From CAWKOH01 sp963851245 (GTDB lineage: Bacteria > Actinomycetota > Acidimicrobiia > Acidimicrobiales > Palsa-688): a stretch of 64,000 bases of DNA. Numbering within the stretch: position 1 is the first letter of the stretch; each line of letters begins with the position of its first letter. The stretch lies in the NCBI GenBank assembly GCA_963851245.1, contig CAWKOH010000016.1, forward strand, positions 124,001 through 188,000, in the 5' to 3' direction. Shown here in pieces: positions 1 through 8,367 of the stretch. The position numbers and the translations under genes were made by a program. The notes beneath the pieces were generated by a model. That model made no database searches. It was not told the origin of the DNA and was given only the letters and a program-made list of their open reading frames with translations.

Positions 1-618
1 GTAGTGCAACCAGATGGCCAGGCTCTTGGTGTGTGGCCCGACCTGCGACCGCGCCGCCCCCAAAGCGTCGGAGGTCTGCTCGCCATGGCGGCCCTGCAGG
101 CGCCGCTGGCATTTCGTGCACCGGCCCACTCCTACCTTGAAACGGGTGACGACCGGCCGGGCGTCGGGCAGCTCGGTGTGGAACTGTTCCTCGTCACCAA
201 GATGCTCGACGAGGCCGCCACAGTCCGGGCAGCAGGCGGGCAGGGGGGCATCGAGTTCCCGGTCGATTGGACCGACGGGGACTCGGCGATGACCGTGACG
301 GCCGTGGCCCTTACCCGAGCGTCGGCCCGGACGGGCTGGCTCATCGGCGGGATCGCCCTTGGAGAACGGGGCCGCCTGGCGTTTGCCCGATCGTCGGCTG
401 TCCTCGAGCAGTTTCTCCAGCTCGGCGATACGAGCATCACGAGCAGCGACCGCCGAAGTCAGTTCCGTGATCCGATCCGTCTGCGACTCGATCGCTTGCC
501 GCAGCCGGCCGATCTCAGCTGTCAGCGCCGCAATAGCAGCTGCCTGATCACTCGATGGACGGTCGCGAGTCGGAACTCTCCAAGCTACGCGCCCCGCCCG
601 ATCAGCTGGTGGACCCCG
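1..618 (-). mobile_element. IS66-family transposase, N-terminal part (runs off the left edge)
   Basis: The minus strand has one open frame from just inside position 618 to position 1. It begins with a leucine-rich coiled coil (AALTAEIGRLRQAIE, then RIAELEKLLEDSRR), followed by a basic KRQAAPFSKG segment. Next comes a zinc-ribbon-like pair of cysteine motifs (CCPDCGG and RCTKCQRR) and the conserved QTSDALGAA block, ending in frame at SLAIWLHY. That order is characteristic of the N-terminal half of IS66 TnpC transposases; the catalytic DDE part lies outside the window. No ATG, GTG or TTG is visible in frame after the upstream stop at 619-621, so the true start is unknown or lost. The element adjoins an integrase-leader scar at 631, suggesting it inserted there. 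Confidence 0.85.
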
Positions 619-630
619 CTAAACAAGTAC

Positions 631-749
631 GGTCATGGGTCAAGGTTTGACCACTTCGAGGCCAACCCGAAGGTCACCGGGATACAACCCGATGCTCGCT
701 CACGGGCGTTGCCTCTAGCGGCAGCAAATCATAACGCTTGACGTTATTA
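631..749. repeat. Scar copy of the integrase-leader/HigBA-promoter segment
   Basis: This 119-bp stretch matches 60938-61055 closely from end to end. Shared blocks include ggtcatg, ttgacc-cttcga, gccaacccgaag, tcaccg, gatgc-cgctca, gttgcctc and the closing taacgcttgacgttatta. The right-hand copy lies between a phage-type integrase start codon and a higBA operon. Here only a few integrase codons remain before the IS66 sequence, and no higB follows. The 15-bp palindrome TAACGCTTGACGTTA is intact at 732-746 but has no -10 box or gene after it. I read this as the remnant of an integrative element related to the one at the right of the window. Confidence 0.75.
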
Positions 750-800
750 TCCCGTGGTAGGCACTCTGATTAGTCGGCTAGTGGAGTTCGATTCGATCGG

Positions 801-1614
801 TCATGGCTCAGCGGCGTGTGCTGGCGCGGCCAGTTCATCGGTTCGCGTGTCCCACCAGTCCGGTGGCACGACGCGTAGCGCAATCGCCCAGGTTTCATCT
901 TCGAGGCGAATCGCGATGCGAGTCATCGATAGAAGGTTGTCGACGAACCAGTCGTCGCGGTGGCTGCCTCCGGGGGACCGAAATCGGCTCCCCCTTCGTC
1001 TGCCGTAGGCCAGGAAGTACCACAGTCCGTGGATACGTCCGATCATTTCGACGTGACGATCGAAAAGCTCGGAGAAACTGGTGGAGCCGGTCAAGACGGC
1101 TCCCCACCGACTGATGAGCTCGCGGGACGTGACAAGGGTTTGTTCGAGCGATTCCCGGAGCTCATCCCGGCGGAGCGGATCAGTCAGGATCGCCTCAATC
1201 TTGCGCATCAATATCGGCGCCCGTTCCGGCGAATCGAGAACCTGGATGACTTGGGAGGGGTCAGCCATATCGTCACTGCCGCTGTTTCCTTCGTAGATGA
1301 CACCAAGCAGTACGCCCCACGCTCCGCGAGCGGCCTCGGCCAACTCCAGGAGCGCGTACTGGGCGAGCAGTCGCCATCTGTGTTCAGACCGCCGATTGAG
1401 GACGACCTCGATCGCCGTGACTGACACCAAGACGACGGTCAGAGAGGCGAGGATCGCCGTCGTCACAGGATGGCCGAGCCAGAACCTGACTTGCGTAGAA
1501 GTCTGAGGAAACCAATACAGCTATCAGTGCAACTGCGCCGAGAGCGGCAAGAGGAGGGCGCCGGGGTGTTTCCGGCGGCTCGTTGCCCCCGTGCTCCCCG
1601 CTCCTATTGCTCAA
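801..1614 (-). CDS. Membrane-anchored hypothetical protein (split by a frameshift)
   Basis: I do not recognise a named family. The 5' part (from a TTG at 1614) encodes a hydrophilic start and one membrane helix (PLAALGAVALIAVLVSSDFY). The larger part, 801-1466, has a second helix (ILASLTVVLVSVTAIEVV), then a soluble region of about 180 residues rich in Arg and Glu. The two parts are in different frames, but the junction reads sensibly as SDFYASQVRFWLGHPVTTAIL if one base is shifted near 1470-1490. So I treat it as one gene of about 270 residues with two N-terminal helices and a cytoplasmic tail. Its start overlaps the TetR stop at 1604, so the two are probably co-transcribed. Confidence 0.5.
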
Positions 1615-2163
1615 GGACCTGCCGAATCACGCGGACGACCATGTCTCGCCGATCGCGTCGATCGGATGGGAACAGTGGAGAGCGCTCGGGGATCTGCGTA
1701 TGCCACATCAGGGCGGTCGAGCGGGCGAAAGAGAGCAGCGCAACAGCCGGGTATGCCTTGGTTACCTTTCCCTCCCGCTGGGCGGCCACGATTCGTCCGA
1801 CTTTGTCCTCGTTGGAGTCCAGGATCACTTCGAGCGGTGGTCCAGCTACCCGCTCGACCTGGTACCAAAGGACCAGGCGCAGAGTCTCGGGAGCGTCTTC
1901 GAACTTGTCGAACATTGTCCCGCCGTACTCGGCCAGGTCGTACTCATCAAAGAGCACCGATGCATGGAAGTCTCGGATGCGGTCCTCGAAGGCCGCCGCG
2001 AACAGGGCGTCTTTGCTGCCGAAGTAGGCGTAGATGGCCTGTTTGTTGGCCTTGGCCGCTGAAGCGATCCGGTCTACTCTGCGCCGGCGATGCCGTAAGC
2101 GCTGAACTCCGTGATTGCGGCCTCCAACAGGCGCCGCCTGGTGTCCTGCGAGTCCCAGGGCAT
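1604..2163 (-). CDS. TetR/AcrR-family regulator (frameshift near 2078)
   Basis: The N-terminal helix-turn-helix begins MPWDSQDTRRRLLEAAITEF and continues, after a one-base frame change near 2078, as VDRIASAAKANKQAIYAYFG, a classic TetR recognition helix region. It is followed by a ligand-binding domain of about 130 residues. The ATG at 2161-2163 is chosen because the HTH starts immediately after it. The gene is divergent from the SDR at 2353. Two imperfect palindromes around CCAAC-TGG lie between them (2178-2247) and are likely its own operators. Their sequence differs from the GTCAAC operators of the neighbouring catabolic cluster, so this regulator probably controls only itself, the membrane protein downstream and the SDRs. 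Confidence 0.75.
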
Positions 2164-2177
2164 GCCCAGGACGATAC

Positions 2178-2247
2178 AACCAACTGGTTGGATTGACAAG
2201 AAGCCTTCCCCGTGCTTGGATGTCAAATCAATCCAACTAGATGGTTT
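2178..2247. promoter_or_regulatory. Paired palindromes, likely operators of the adjacent TetR
   Basis: Two related inverted repeats lie in the TetR/SDR divergent region. The first is centred on the perfect 12-mer CCAACTGGTTGG (2180-2191), flanked by AA on the left and ATT on the right. The second is AATCCAACTAGATGGTTT (2230-2247). They share the pattern AAtCCAACT-rG-TGGaTT. Repeated palindromes next to a divergent tetR gene are typical autoregulatory operators. The assignment to this TetR is inference. Confidence 0.6.
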
Positions 2248-2352
2248 AGTACGTGGAGGGTGGCGTATGCGGTGGTCTGAACGACGAGCGGTCTCGGCGG
2301 CGGATGGCGCACCGGCCCGGCTGGGCGCGCGGCGAAAGAACGCAGGCCAGCC

Positions 2353-3201
2353 GTGAAGGGGGGGCGGAAGGTCTGGCTGATCACCGGGTCGTCGCGTGGC
2401 TTCGGCGCCGAACTGGTGACAGCCGTGTTGGAGAGCGGTGACGCGGTGCTGGCCACGGCTCGCCATCCTGAAGACATCAAGCAGCCATCGGACGAGCACC
2501 GCGAGCGGTTCCGCACGGCGCCGCTCGATGTGACCGATCCCGGTGCCGCCGAAGCGGCCGTTACCCTCGCCCAGTCCGATCTCGGGGGCCTCGACGTCGT
2601 CGTCAACAATGCCGGCTATGCCAACAGCGCCTCCATCGAGGAGATGGATCCCGAGGATTTCAGGGCCCAGGTAGAAGCCAACCTGTTCGGGGTGATCAAT
2701 GTCACCCGCGCCGCCCTCCCTGTACTCAGAGCTCAGAGGTCGGGCACGTTCGTCCAGTTCTCTTCGATCGGAGGCCGTGTCGGCGGCACCCCCGGGATGG
2801 GTGCCTATCAGACTGCGAAGTTCGCGGTGGAGGGATTCTCCGAGGTGCTCGCGAACGAAGTGAAGCCTTTCGGTATTGACGTCGTCATCGTCGAACCAGG
2901 CGCATTCCGGACGGACTGGCAGGGCTCGTCAATGCAACTCCACCCAGCCGGACCTGAATATGACCAGACCGTCGGTGAGTTCAACCGGATGCGCGAAAAG
3001 ACCAACGGAACCCAGCCTGGCGACCCGGTCCGAGGTGCACGCCTCATCGTCGACGTCGTGCGCGCGCCGCAGCCGCCTCGTCGACTCCTCCTCGGCGCCC
3101 AAGCCGTCGTCATGGCCAGAGAAGCCGCTGCGGCTCGAGCGGCCGAACTGGAGCAGTGGGCGGACATCAGCAGAGCAGCCGATTTTCCTTCCGAGCAATA
3201 A
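2353..3201 (+). CDS. Short-chain dehydrogenase/reductase (SDR)
   Basis: A classical single-domain SDR of 282 residues. The cofactor motif TGSSRGFG is at residues 9-16, the NNAGYAN motif is near 90, the catalytic Ser lies in FSSIGG, and the catalytic pair is YQTAK. The C-terminal part is longer than in minimal SDRs (about 250 residues), as in the substrate-lid subgroup that acts on bulky alcohols or ketones. The start is a GTG with no strong ribosome site, so the N-terminus is tentative. It is followed 46 bp later by a second SDR of the same subgroup and preceded by a divergent TetR, so it is probably repressed by that TetR. The substrate is unknown. Confidence 0.85.
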   Translation: MKGGRKVWLITGSSRGFGAELVTAVLESGDAVLATARHPEDIKQPSDEHRERFRTAPLDVTDPGAAEAAVTLAQSDLGGLDVVVNNAGYANSASIEEMDPEDFRAQVEANLFGVINVTRAALPVLRAQRSGTFVQFSSIGGRVGGTPGMGAYQTAKFAVEGFSEVLANEVKPFGIDVVIVEPGAFRTDWQGSSMQLHPAGPEYDQTVGEFNRMREKTNGTQPGDPVRGARLIVDVVRAPQPPRRLLLGAQAVVMAREAAAARAAELEQWADISRAADFPSEQ

Positions 3202-3247
3202 CGATCGACTCCTAAGACCTCTGGCAGATTGAAGGGAAGCTCTCTCA

Positions 3248-4072
3248 ATGTCTGAGACCACTTGGTTCATCACTGGAGCATCCAGCGGCTTGGGCTACGC
3301 ACTGGCTGAGCATGTCCTCCAGAAGGGCGAACGGGTCGTCATGGGGGCCAGGACCGTCGCCCCGATGAATGAGCTTGCCAGCCGACACCCGGATCGAGCC
3401 CTGGCGGTCGAGCTCGACGTGACCAGGCCGGATCAGCGAGCATCCGCCGTTCAGCGCTGCGAAGATCACTTCGGCTCTCTGCACGTGCTCGTGAACAACG
3501 CTGCCGTCGATTTCTTAGGAGCAGTCGAGGAGCAGGATGAGGCCGCTTATAGGGCAACGTTTGAGGTGAATTTCTTTGCTCCGGTGGAGCTAATGCGCCT
3601 TGTCCTCCCGGGCATGCGCAGCCGCAAGCAAGGCACCATCGTAAATGTCTCCTCGATGGACGGCATTGCCAGTGCCCCAGTTAACGGTACCTACTCCGCC
3701 AGCAAGTTCGCAATCGAGGGCATCACGGAGACGCTCTGGCAAGAGATAGAACCGCTGGGCCTTCGCGCCTTCTTGGTGGAACCCGGCTCGTTCCGCACCG
3801 GAATCGAGACTCGCAGCCACTTCGCCGGTACGGTCATCGATGACTACGAGGCCACGTCCGGCAGATTCCGCAAGATCATGGAAAACATAAGACCCGAGCA
3901 GTTCCCCGGGGACCCGGTGAACGCCGCAGCCGCGATCTATGGCGGGTCGGAGGAACAGGGTCAGCGGTCCGTTGACGCCGAGATCCGACGTTGTCGTGAA
4001 GGGGGCGCGCCTATGCTCACTCAAGTACCCACCAGTGAAGTTGCGGGTGTCGTTGACAGCCATCTCCCCTAG
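3248..4072 (+). CDS. Short-chain dehydrogenase/reductase (SDR)
   Basis: This 274-residue NAD(P)-dependent oxidoreductase has TGASSGLG at residues 8-15, NNAAVDF, the Ser in VSSMDG and the catalytic YSASK. It is a paralogue of the SDR just upstream, with the same block order and a similar EPGSFRT motif after the active site. A ribosome site (GAAGGGAAG) lies ahead of the ATG. The pair probably forms one transcript. No substrate can be assigned. Confidence 0.87.
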   Translation: MSETTWFITGASSGLGYALAEHVLQKGERVVMGARTVAPMNELASRHPDRALAVELDVTRPDQRASAVQRCEDHFGSLHVLVNNAAVDFLGAVEEQDEAAYRATFEVNFFAPVELMRLVLPGMRSRKQGTIVNVSSMDGIASAPVNGTYSASKFAIEGITETLWQEIEPLGLRAFLVEPGSFRTGIETRSHFAGTVIDDYEATSGRFRKIMENIRPEQFPGDPVNAAAAIYGGSEEQGQRSVDAEIRRCREGGAPMLTQVPTSEVAGVVDSHLP

Positions 4073-4257
4073 GCCGTAGGGAGTGATCCATCTCTCGCTT
4101 GGATACCCGCAATATCTCCATCCGAAGTCAACTTGACCTCCTCGCCGTCCCTCGTGAGTTCCACCGCATCAGGATCCAGCTGGTGCCCCTCCCGCTCCTC
4201 GTAGGGCCCTCCTGAGAAGGACGCAGTACCTTGGCCGGACTCGGTCGCGTTATTCAA
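4069..4257 (-). CDS. Possible small acidic protein, unrecognised
   Basis: A 62-residue minus-strand frame fills the gap between the SDR stop and the hydratase homologue and overlaps the SDR stop by 4 bp. It is acidic and polar (DPDAVELTRDGEEVKLTSDGD), with no motif I know. It lies downstream of, and in the same direction as, the gene at 4283-5050. It could equally be non-coding 3' sequence. Confidence 0.2.
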   Translation of the reverse strand: MNNATESGQGTASFSGGPYEEREGHQLDPDAVELTRDGEEVKLTSDGDIAGIQARDGSLPTA

Positions 4258-4282
4258 CCTCGCCTTAAGTCAACCGAAGCGG

Positions 4283-5050
4283 TTATCCCTGGCCGGCGTA
4301 AGCCAGGTTCGCCGCGGTCAGAGACTCGAGCGCCATCCCTACTGCCATGCCCTCGGCGAGCCGGCGGCTGATGCGCTGGCGGAAGATGAGAGCGATGTAG
4401 CGGTTAGTCAACTGCGGTCGGGCCGTCATTTGCTCCGCCAATTCCTGGGCGCGGGAGAGGACGACTTGCTGAGGAACGACCTCGGCCACCGCACCCCAAG
4501 CGAGGGCTTCTTGGGCAGAGAAAGACCCGCCAGTGATCTCGAGGAAGCGGGCACGGTTCAGTCCGAGGACCTCCTCCCAGACGACAAAGAGCCCGTCTCC
4601 TGGGGCTATACCAAAAGCGAGGTGGGGTACGTCAGAGAAGACGGCAGTTTCGCTGGCGATGACCACATCAGCGAGTAGGGCGTACTCGCTGTGGACCGAA
4701 ACCGGGCCATTGACGGCTGCGATGATCGGAATCTCGAGGTCCACTAGCCGTTGGACACCACGCCGGCCCTCGAGGTACATGACGTCCGCCGTCCATGGTT
4801 TCGTGAGGTCGCCAAGGCTGGGACCGTCAATGTTGTTGATGAAGGTTTCGCCAGTTCCGGTGAGCACGAGTACGTTGTTGTCGCGGTCGTAGGCGATGTC
4901 CTCTATAAGTCGCGGAAAGTCGTGGTGAGTGACACCGGTGAACGTATGCTCCTTTCCGTCGGTATGGAACCGTGCCGTGAGGACCCCGCTTGCTGAGCGA
5001 CTAAGCAAGAAGTTCTCATATCGGTCGAAGTACGCAGGGGTGTCGTTCAT
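4283..5050 (-). CDS. Enoyl-CoA hydratase/isomerase-family protein
   Basis: A crotonase-fold protein of 255 residues. It contains the oxyanion-hole segment VLVLTGTGETFINNID and the second segment IPIIAAVNGPVSVHSEYALLADVVIAS, followed by FGIAPGDG, where hydratases place their active-site loop. The usual catalytic glutamates are not obvious, so it may be an isomerase, hydrolase or C-C lyase of the same fold. The open frame extends upstream to 5326, but homology starts only at MNDTPAYFDRYENF, so I choose the ATG at 5048-5050. It reads in the same direction as the MarR gene upstream. Confidence 0.8.
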   Translation of the reverse strand: MNDTPAYFDRYENFLLSRSASGVLTARFHTDGKEHTFTGVTHHDFPRLIEDIAYDRDNNVLVLTGTGETFINNIDGPSLGDLTKPWTADVMYLEGRRGVQRLVDLEIPIIAAVNGPVSVHSEYALLADVVIASETAVFSDVPHLAFGIAPGDGLFVVWEEVLGLNRARFLEITGGSFSAQEALAWGAVAEVVPQQVVLSRAQELAEQMTARPQLTNRYIALIFRQRISRRLAEGMAVGMALESLTAANLAYAGQG

Positions 5051-5252
5051 TTCTGGTGCAACACTCCTCGGATGCGCAGGCGGACAAGAAACCTTTGTCT
5101 TCGTATCGTGATCCAATCCGCGCTCTCTAGGCATCCAAGAAACCCTTAGTTCATCGTGAACCGGCCTGAATTCCCGCCGCCCTAACGTGGGGAGCCTCGC
5201 GGGCGAAGTGGGCTCCCAGGTAGGCGCCTCGACTAGGGGCCGCGGGACCGCC

Positions 5253-5786
5253 TCAGGAGCCGCCCTGCGCTGGTGAGGGGCAGGCTCCGAGCGCTCCCAA
5301 CAGGCCTTCGACGGAGGGCGATGCACCCCTCACTTCGATCAAGTGTTCGAGTAGTCGCTCGCTGATGGCGCCCAGTTCATCAATCTGCTTGGTGCTGAGC
5401 ACGTCGAAGAGATGCGTCCGCACACCTTCCACGTGCACTGGTGCTGCCGCTTCGAGGGCTCGGAAGCCTGGATCGGTCAGTACGGCGTAAGCGCCCCGCC
5501 GATCGGTTTGGCAGCCCTCTCGGCGAATCCACCCGAGCCCTTCGAGCCGGGCCAGGGAGTGGGATAGACGGCTGCGCGAACTCTGCGATTGGTCGGCCAG
5601 ATCGCTCAGGCGCAGTCGCCGATCGGGGGCCTCCGACAGCCTGACCAGAACCTCGTAGTAGGCGCTGGGCACGTCGGTGGCTTGGTCGACCTCTCGCTCG
5701 AGGTGGTCCCACAGCAGCTTGGTGGCGAGCATGAAGGTCCGCCAGATCCTCTGCTCGCTCTGATCGAGCCACCGTGTCTTCAACAT
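5253..5786 (-). CDS. MarR-family transcriptional regulator
   Basis: This is a 177-residue winged-helix repressor. The recognition region LSDLADQSQSSRSRLSHSLARLEGLGWIRR is followed by the wing sequence CQTDRRGAYAVLTDPG, which is diagnostic for MarR proteins. It is divergent from the yceI-like gene at 5889. The intervening 100 bp carries an 18-bp palindrome overlapping the yceI promoter, so the protein probably represses both genes. MarR-YceI pairs are common in actinobacteria and often respond to phenolic or oxidative signals; the ligand here is unknown. Confidence 0.88.
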   Translation of the reverse strand: MLKTRWLDQSEQRIWRTFMLATKLLWDHLEREVDQATDVPSAYYEVLVRLSEAPDRRLRLSDLADQSQSSRSRLSHSLARLEGLGWIRREGCQTDRRGAYAVLTDPGFRALEAAAPVHVEGVRTHLFDVLSTKQIDELGAISERLLEHLIEVRGASPSVEGLLGALGACPSPAQGGS

Positions 5787-5815
5787 TGCACCAGGTTACC
5801 AGCGCTCCCAATAAG

Positions 5816-5859
5816 TAGTTGACTTTTCAACTATCAGAATGTAGTTTAGCTTTCAACAA
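5816..5859 (+). promoter_or_regulatory. MarR operator pair over the yceI promoter
   Basis: TAGTTGACTTTTCAACTA (5816-5833) is a near-perfect 18-bp palindrome with 7-bp arms. A degenerate second copy, TAGTTTAGCTTTCAACAA, starts at 5842, 26 bp later and on the same helix face within error. The first contains a -35 box TTGACT (5819-5824), and the second begins with a -10-like TAGTTT (5842-5847) after a 17-bp spacer. A half-site (TCAACTA) follows before the ribosome site. Binding would occlude the promoter. Confidence 0.7.
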
Positions 5860-5888
5860 TCAAGTCCTCAACTATAAGGAGGCCAGCC

Positions 5889-6467
5889 ATGACCAGCACC
5901 GTTAACCCCCAGGTCCAGACAACACCCGGCTACCTCGCCGGCACGTGGGATATAGACGCCTTCCACTCAGAGGTGTCCTTCGTGGTCCGCCATATGGTGG
6001 TGAGCAAGGTCCGGGGGCGGTTCAACACCTTTGAGGGCACCATCGTGACCGCAGAGAATCCGCTCGACTCCTCGGTACAGGCCACCATCGACGCCACCTC
6101 GATCGACACCAACCAGGAGCAGCGCGATGCCCACATCCGATCGGCGGACTTCCTCGACACCGAGCACCATCCGACCCTCCGCTTCCGCTCCACGGCCGTC
6201 CGGCCGGCAAAGGACGGCTACGAGGTAGACGGCGAGCTCACCATCCGTGGCGTGACAAAGCCCGTGACCCTCGCCCTCGAACTCAACGGTTTCACCCCCG
6301 ATCTACATGGCGGGACCCGGGTCGGGTTCAGTGCCACTACTGAAATCAACCGCCAAGACTTCGGGGTGAGCTACAACGGCCCCATACCAGGGGCGGACAA
6401 CGCCATGGTGCTGAGCGACAAGATCACGCTCAACCTCGAGATCGAGGCCGTTCTGCGCACAGCCTGA
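5889..6467 (+). CDS. YceI-family lipid-binding-like protein
   Basis: A 192-residue protein with the YceI hallmarks: WDIDAFHSEVSFVVRHMVVSKVRGRF at the N-terminus, DTEHHPTLRFRS in the middle, LTIRGVTKPVTL, and FSATTEINRQDFGVSY near the end. YceI proteins form a lipocalin-like barrel that binds isoprenoid or long amphiphilic ligands. No signal peptide is present, so it is probably cytoplasmic, as is usual in actinobacteria. A strong ribosome site (AAGGAGG) lies 7 bp before the ATG. Likely controlled by the divergent MarR. Confidence 0.93.
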   Translation: MTSTVNPQVQTTPGYLAGTWDIDAFHSEVSFVVRHMVVSKVRGRFNTFEGTIVTAENPLDSSVQATIDATSIDTNQEQRDAHIRSADFLDTEHHPTLRFRSTAVRPAKDGYEVDGELTIRGVTKPVTLALELNGFTPDLHGGTRVGFSATTEINRQDFGVSYNGPIPGADNAMVLSDKITLNLEIEAVLRTA

Positions 6468-6624
6468 CCTCGCGGACAGTCCTTGGGCGTTAGCGAACCG
6501 GTGCGGCCCCACGCCCCCTTCCGGCCGAGCGGGTCGATGGGCGAGTTGTCGGTCAGTTGAGTCCCATCCTTTGTGGACCGGTTGTCCTGGATTGCGGCTG
6601 AGAGTAGGCCGATCACGCCAAACG

Positions 6625-6642
6625 GTCAACATAGGTGTTGAC
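6625..6642 (+). promoter_or_regulatory. Regulon operator site 1 with promoter
   Basis: GTCAACATAGGTGTTGAC. The right arm supplies the -35 TTGACA (6638-6643), and the -10 TACGAT follows at 6660-6665 with a 16-bp spacer. It drives the hydratase gene at 6744. Confidence 0.85.
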
Positions 6643-6743
6643 ATATGAGGGTCAGCTGGTACGATGACCTGAGAGCCGTGCCAGGCCAGGTAGGACCGGC
6701 GTTCGGTGCCAGGTGGTGGCGCTTCCAGCCTTAAGGAGAGGCC

Positions 6744-7511
6744 TTGAACAAGGGCGTAGAGGTTCAAGTCCACGGTCACTTGGCCGAAGTTGTCATAAAC
6801 CGGCCACCCGTAAATGCCCTGGCCCGTCAGACATACCGGGAGATCAGCGAAGTCTTTGATTCGTTCGCGAACGATCCGGACGTGCGGGTCGTGATCCTCA
6901 CTGGCGCAGGTACGAAAGCGTTCTGTGCTGGCCGGGACATCAAGGACCTTCAGAAGGAACGGCTCGAAGACGATCCCTCGCCGCGGACGGGAGATCCGTA
7001 CTTCGCCACCCGTGAGGCCTTCTGGTCCGTCAGGCACTGCGCCGTGCCGGTGATCTGTGCGGTCAACGGCCCGGCGGTGGGCGCGGGGGTAGCGCTGGTA
7101 GCGGTCACTGACGTGGCTATTGCAGCCGAGCACGCCACCTTCGCCTTGACTGAGATCAACGTGGGAGTGCTGGGTGCCGCGTCGTTCGCGCAATGGCTGG
7201 TAGGGCCGGGCAAGGCTCGGCGTATGTTCTTCACCGGAGAGCAGGTGCCCGCTGAGGAAATTTACCGACTCGGCGGTGTCGACAAGGTGGTGCCGGCAAG
7301 CGAGCTCATGACCGAGGCTCGGGCCCTGGCCCAGGTCATAGTCGCGAAAGACTCGATCGCGATAAGGATGGCAAAAGCCTCCGTCGTACGCTCGGACACG
7401 CTCCCGCTCGAGGCTGCTTACCAGACCGAGCAGGACTATACCCGCCACCTCAGCTCCTACCAGGAGAGCCGTGACGCGATAAGTGCGTTCGGAAAGTCAG
7501 GGGACCGGTAG
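6744..7511 (+). CDS. Enoyl-CoA hydratase/isomerase
   Basis: A 255-residue crotonase-family enzyme that would hydrate or isomerise an enoyl-CoA in a beta-oxidation-like route. Oxyanion-hole motifs are VVILTGAGTKAFCAGRDI and PVICAVNGPAVGAGVALVAVTDVAIAAE. The start is TTG at 6744, supported by the ribosome site AAGGAGAGG just upstream and by the N-terminal match. It is preceded by operator site 1, whose promoter gives an untranslated leader of about 70 nt. Its C-terminal region (YQTEQDYTRHL) is typical of the family. Confidence 0.9.
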   Translation: MNKGVEVQVHGHLAEVVINRPPVNALARQTYREISEVFDSFANDPDVRVVILTGAGTKAFCAGRDIKDLQKERLEDDPSPRTGDPYFATREAFWSVRHCAVPVICAVNGPAVGAGVALVAVTDVAIAAEHATFALTEINVGVLGAASFAQWLVGPGKARRMFFTGEQVPAEEIYRLGGVDKVVPASELMTEARALAQVIVAKDSIAIRMAKASVVRSDTLPLEAAYQTEQDYTRHLSSYQESRDAISAFGKSGDR

Positions 7512-7561
7512 GTCGCACCATCCTGCAACGCCGCTACATTTAAATTGCCCTCTGGCCGTTA

Positions 7562-7579
7562 GTCAACACGACTGTTGAC
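7562..7579 (+). promoter_or_regulatory. Regulon operator site 2 with promoter
   Basis: GTCAACACGACTGTTGAC. The -35 is TTGACT (7575-7580) and the -10 is TACAAT (7598-7603), with a 17-bp spacer: one of the best promoters in the window. It drives the nitroreductase-to-LLM operon starting at 7655. Confidence 0.88.
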
Positions 7580-7654
7580 TCATTGAGAGCGGCGTCCTAC
7601 AATGAGTGAGCCATACTGAGCGCTCCGCACCATCGCCATAGGGGGTTTGCAACC

Positions 7655-8302
7655 GTGACGCTTGATCTGTCGCCGGACGAGCTGCTGACCACGACCCGTA
7701 CCGTACGGCGACGACTCGACTTCGACCGTCCAGTCGACAAGGGCCTGATCGAAGAGTGCATCGAGATCGCAATTCAGGCGCCAACCGGGTCCTTGAAGCA
7801 GAACTGGCACTGGATCGTGATCGGTGATCCCGAGACGAAGAAGCGCATCGGTGAGATCTATGCGGACTCGTGGCACTCCCACGCTGCCGCCGGCAGGATG
7901 CCGAGCTACGACGAGAGCGATCCGCGGTCCGCACGCATGGCGCGCGTCCTCGAATCGGGCAGTTACCTGGCGGACAACATCGGCCGGGCCCCTTGGCTGG
8001 TGATCCCGTGCGGCACAGGAAGGGTGCTGGGGGAGCCGACGGTTCCCGAGCAGTCGCGATTCTGGGGCTCACTCCTCCCGGCCATGTGGAGCTTCATGCT
8101 GGCAGCCCGAGCCCGAGGTCTCGGGGTGGCCTGGACTACAGAGCACCTCAAGCGAGAAGAGCAAGTCGCTGAACTTCTGGGGGTTCCCTATCCCGAGGTG
8201 ACTCAGTGCGGAATGTTTCCGGTGGCGTACTCGATCGGTACTGATTTCAAGAAGGCCCGCCGCATTCCGGGATCCGAATCGACCCACTGGGACTCCTGGT
8301 AA
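7655..8302 (+). CDS. Nitroreductase-family FMN oxidoreductase
   Basis: A 215-residue flavoprotein of the nitroreductase fold. The N-terminal FMN-phosphate region TTRTVRRRLDFDRPV and the IQAPTGSLKQNWHWIVI segment are characteristic, as is the C-terminal ARGLGVAWTT followed by LGVPYPEV. Members reduce nitro groups, quinones or enones with NAD(P)H. It starts at a GTG behind a weak GGGGG ribosome site. It is first in a five-gene run (7655-12333) headed by operator site 2, with a second operator inside the run at 10965. Confidence 0.88.
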   Translation: MTLDLSPDELLTTTRTVRRRLDFDRPVDKGLIEECIEIAIQAPTGSLKQNWHWIVIGDPETKKRIGEIYADSWHSHAAAGRMPSYDESDPRSARMARVLESGSYLADNIGRAPWLVIPCGTGRVLGEPTVPEQSRFWGSLLPAMWSFMLAARARGLGVAWTTEHLKREEQVAELLGVPYPEVTQCGMFPVAYSIGTDFKKARRIPGSESTHWDSW

Positions 8303-8367
8303 TCCAGGGCGGAGGCCTGGGCGGTGCGAACTTCGGAGAGTCATGAGGGTCTGAAAGGCGGTCCCAG

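Noticed and set aside
4..741. Long plus-strand frame at the left edge
   Set aside because: It is the antisense shadow of the IS66 transposase on the minus strand, which has clear coiled-coil and cysteine motifs.
6303..7448. 381-codon minus-strand frame
   Set aside because: Antisense to the enoyl-CoA hydratase and across its promoter and operator; no recognisable protein.
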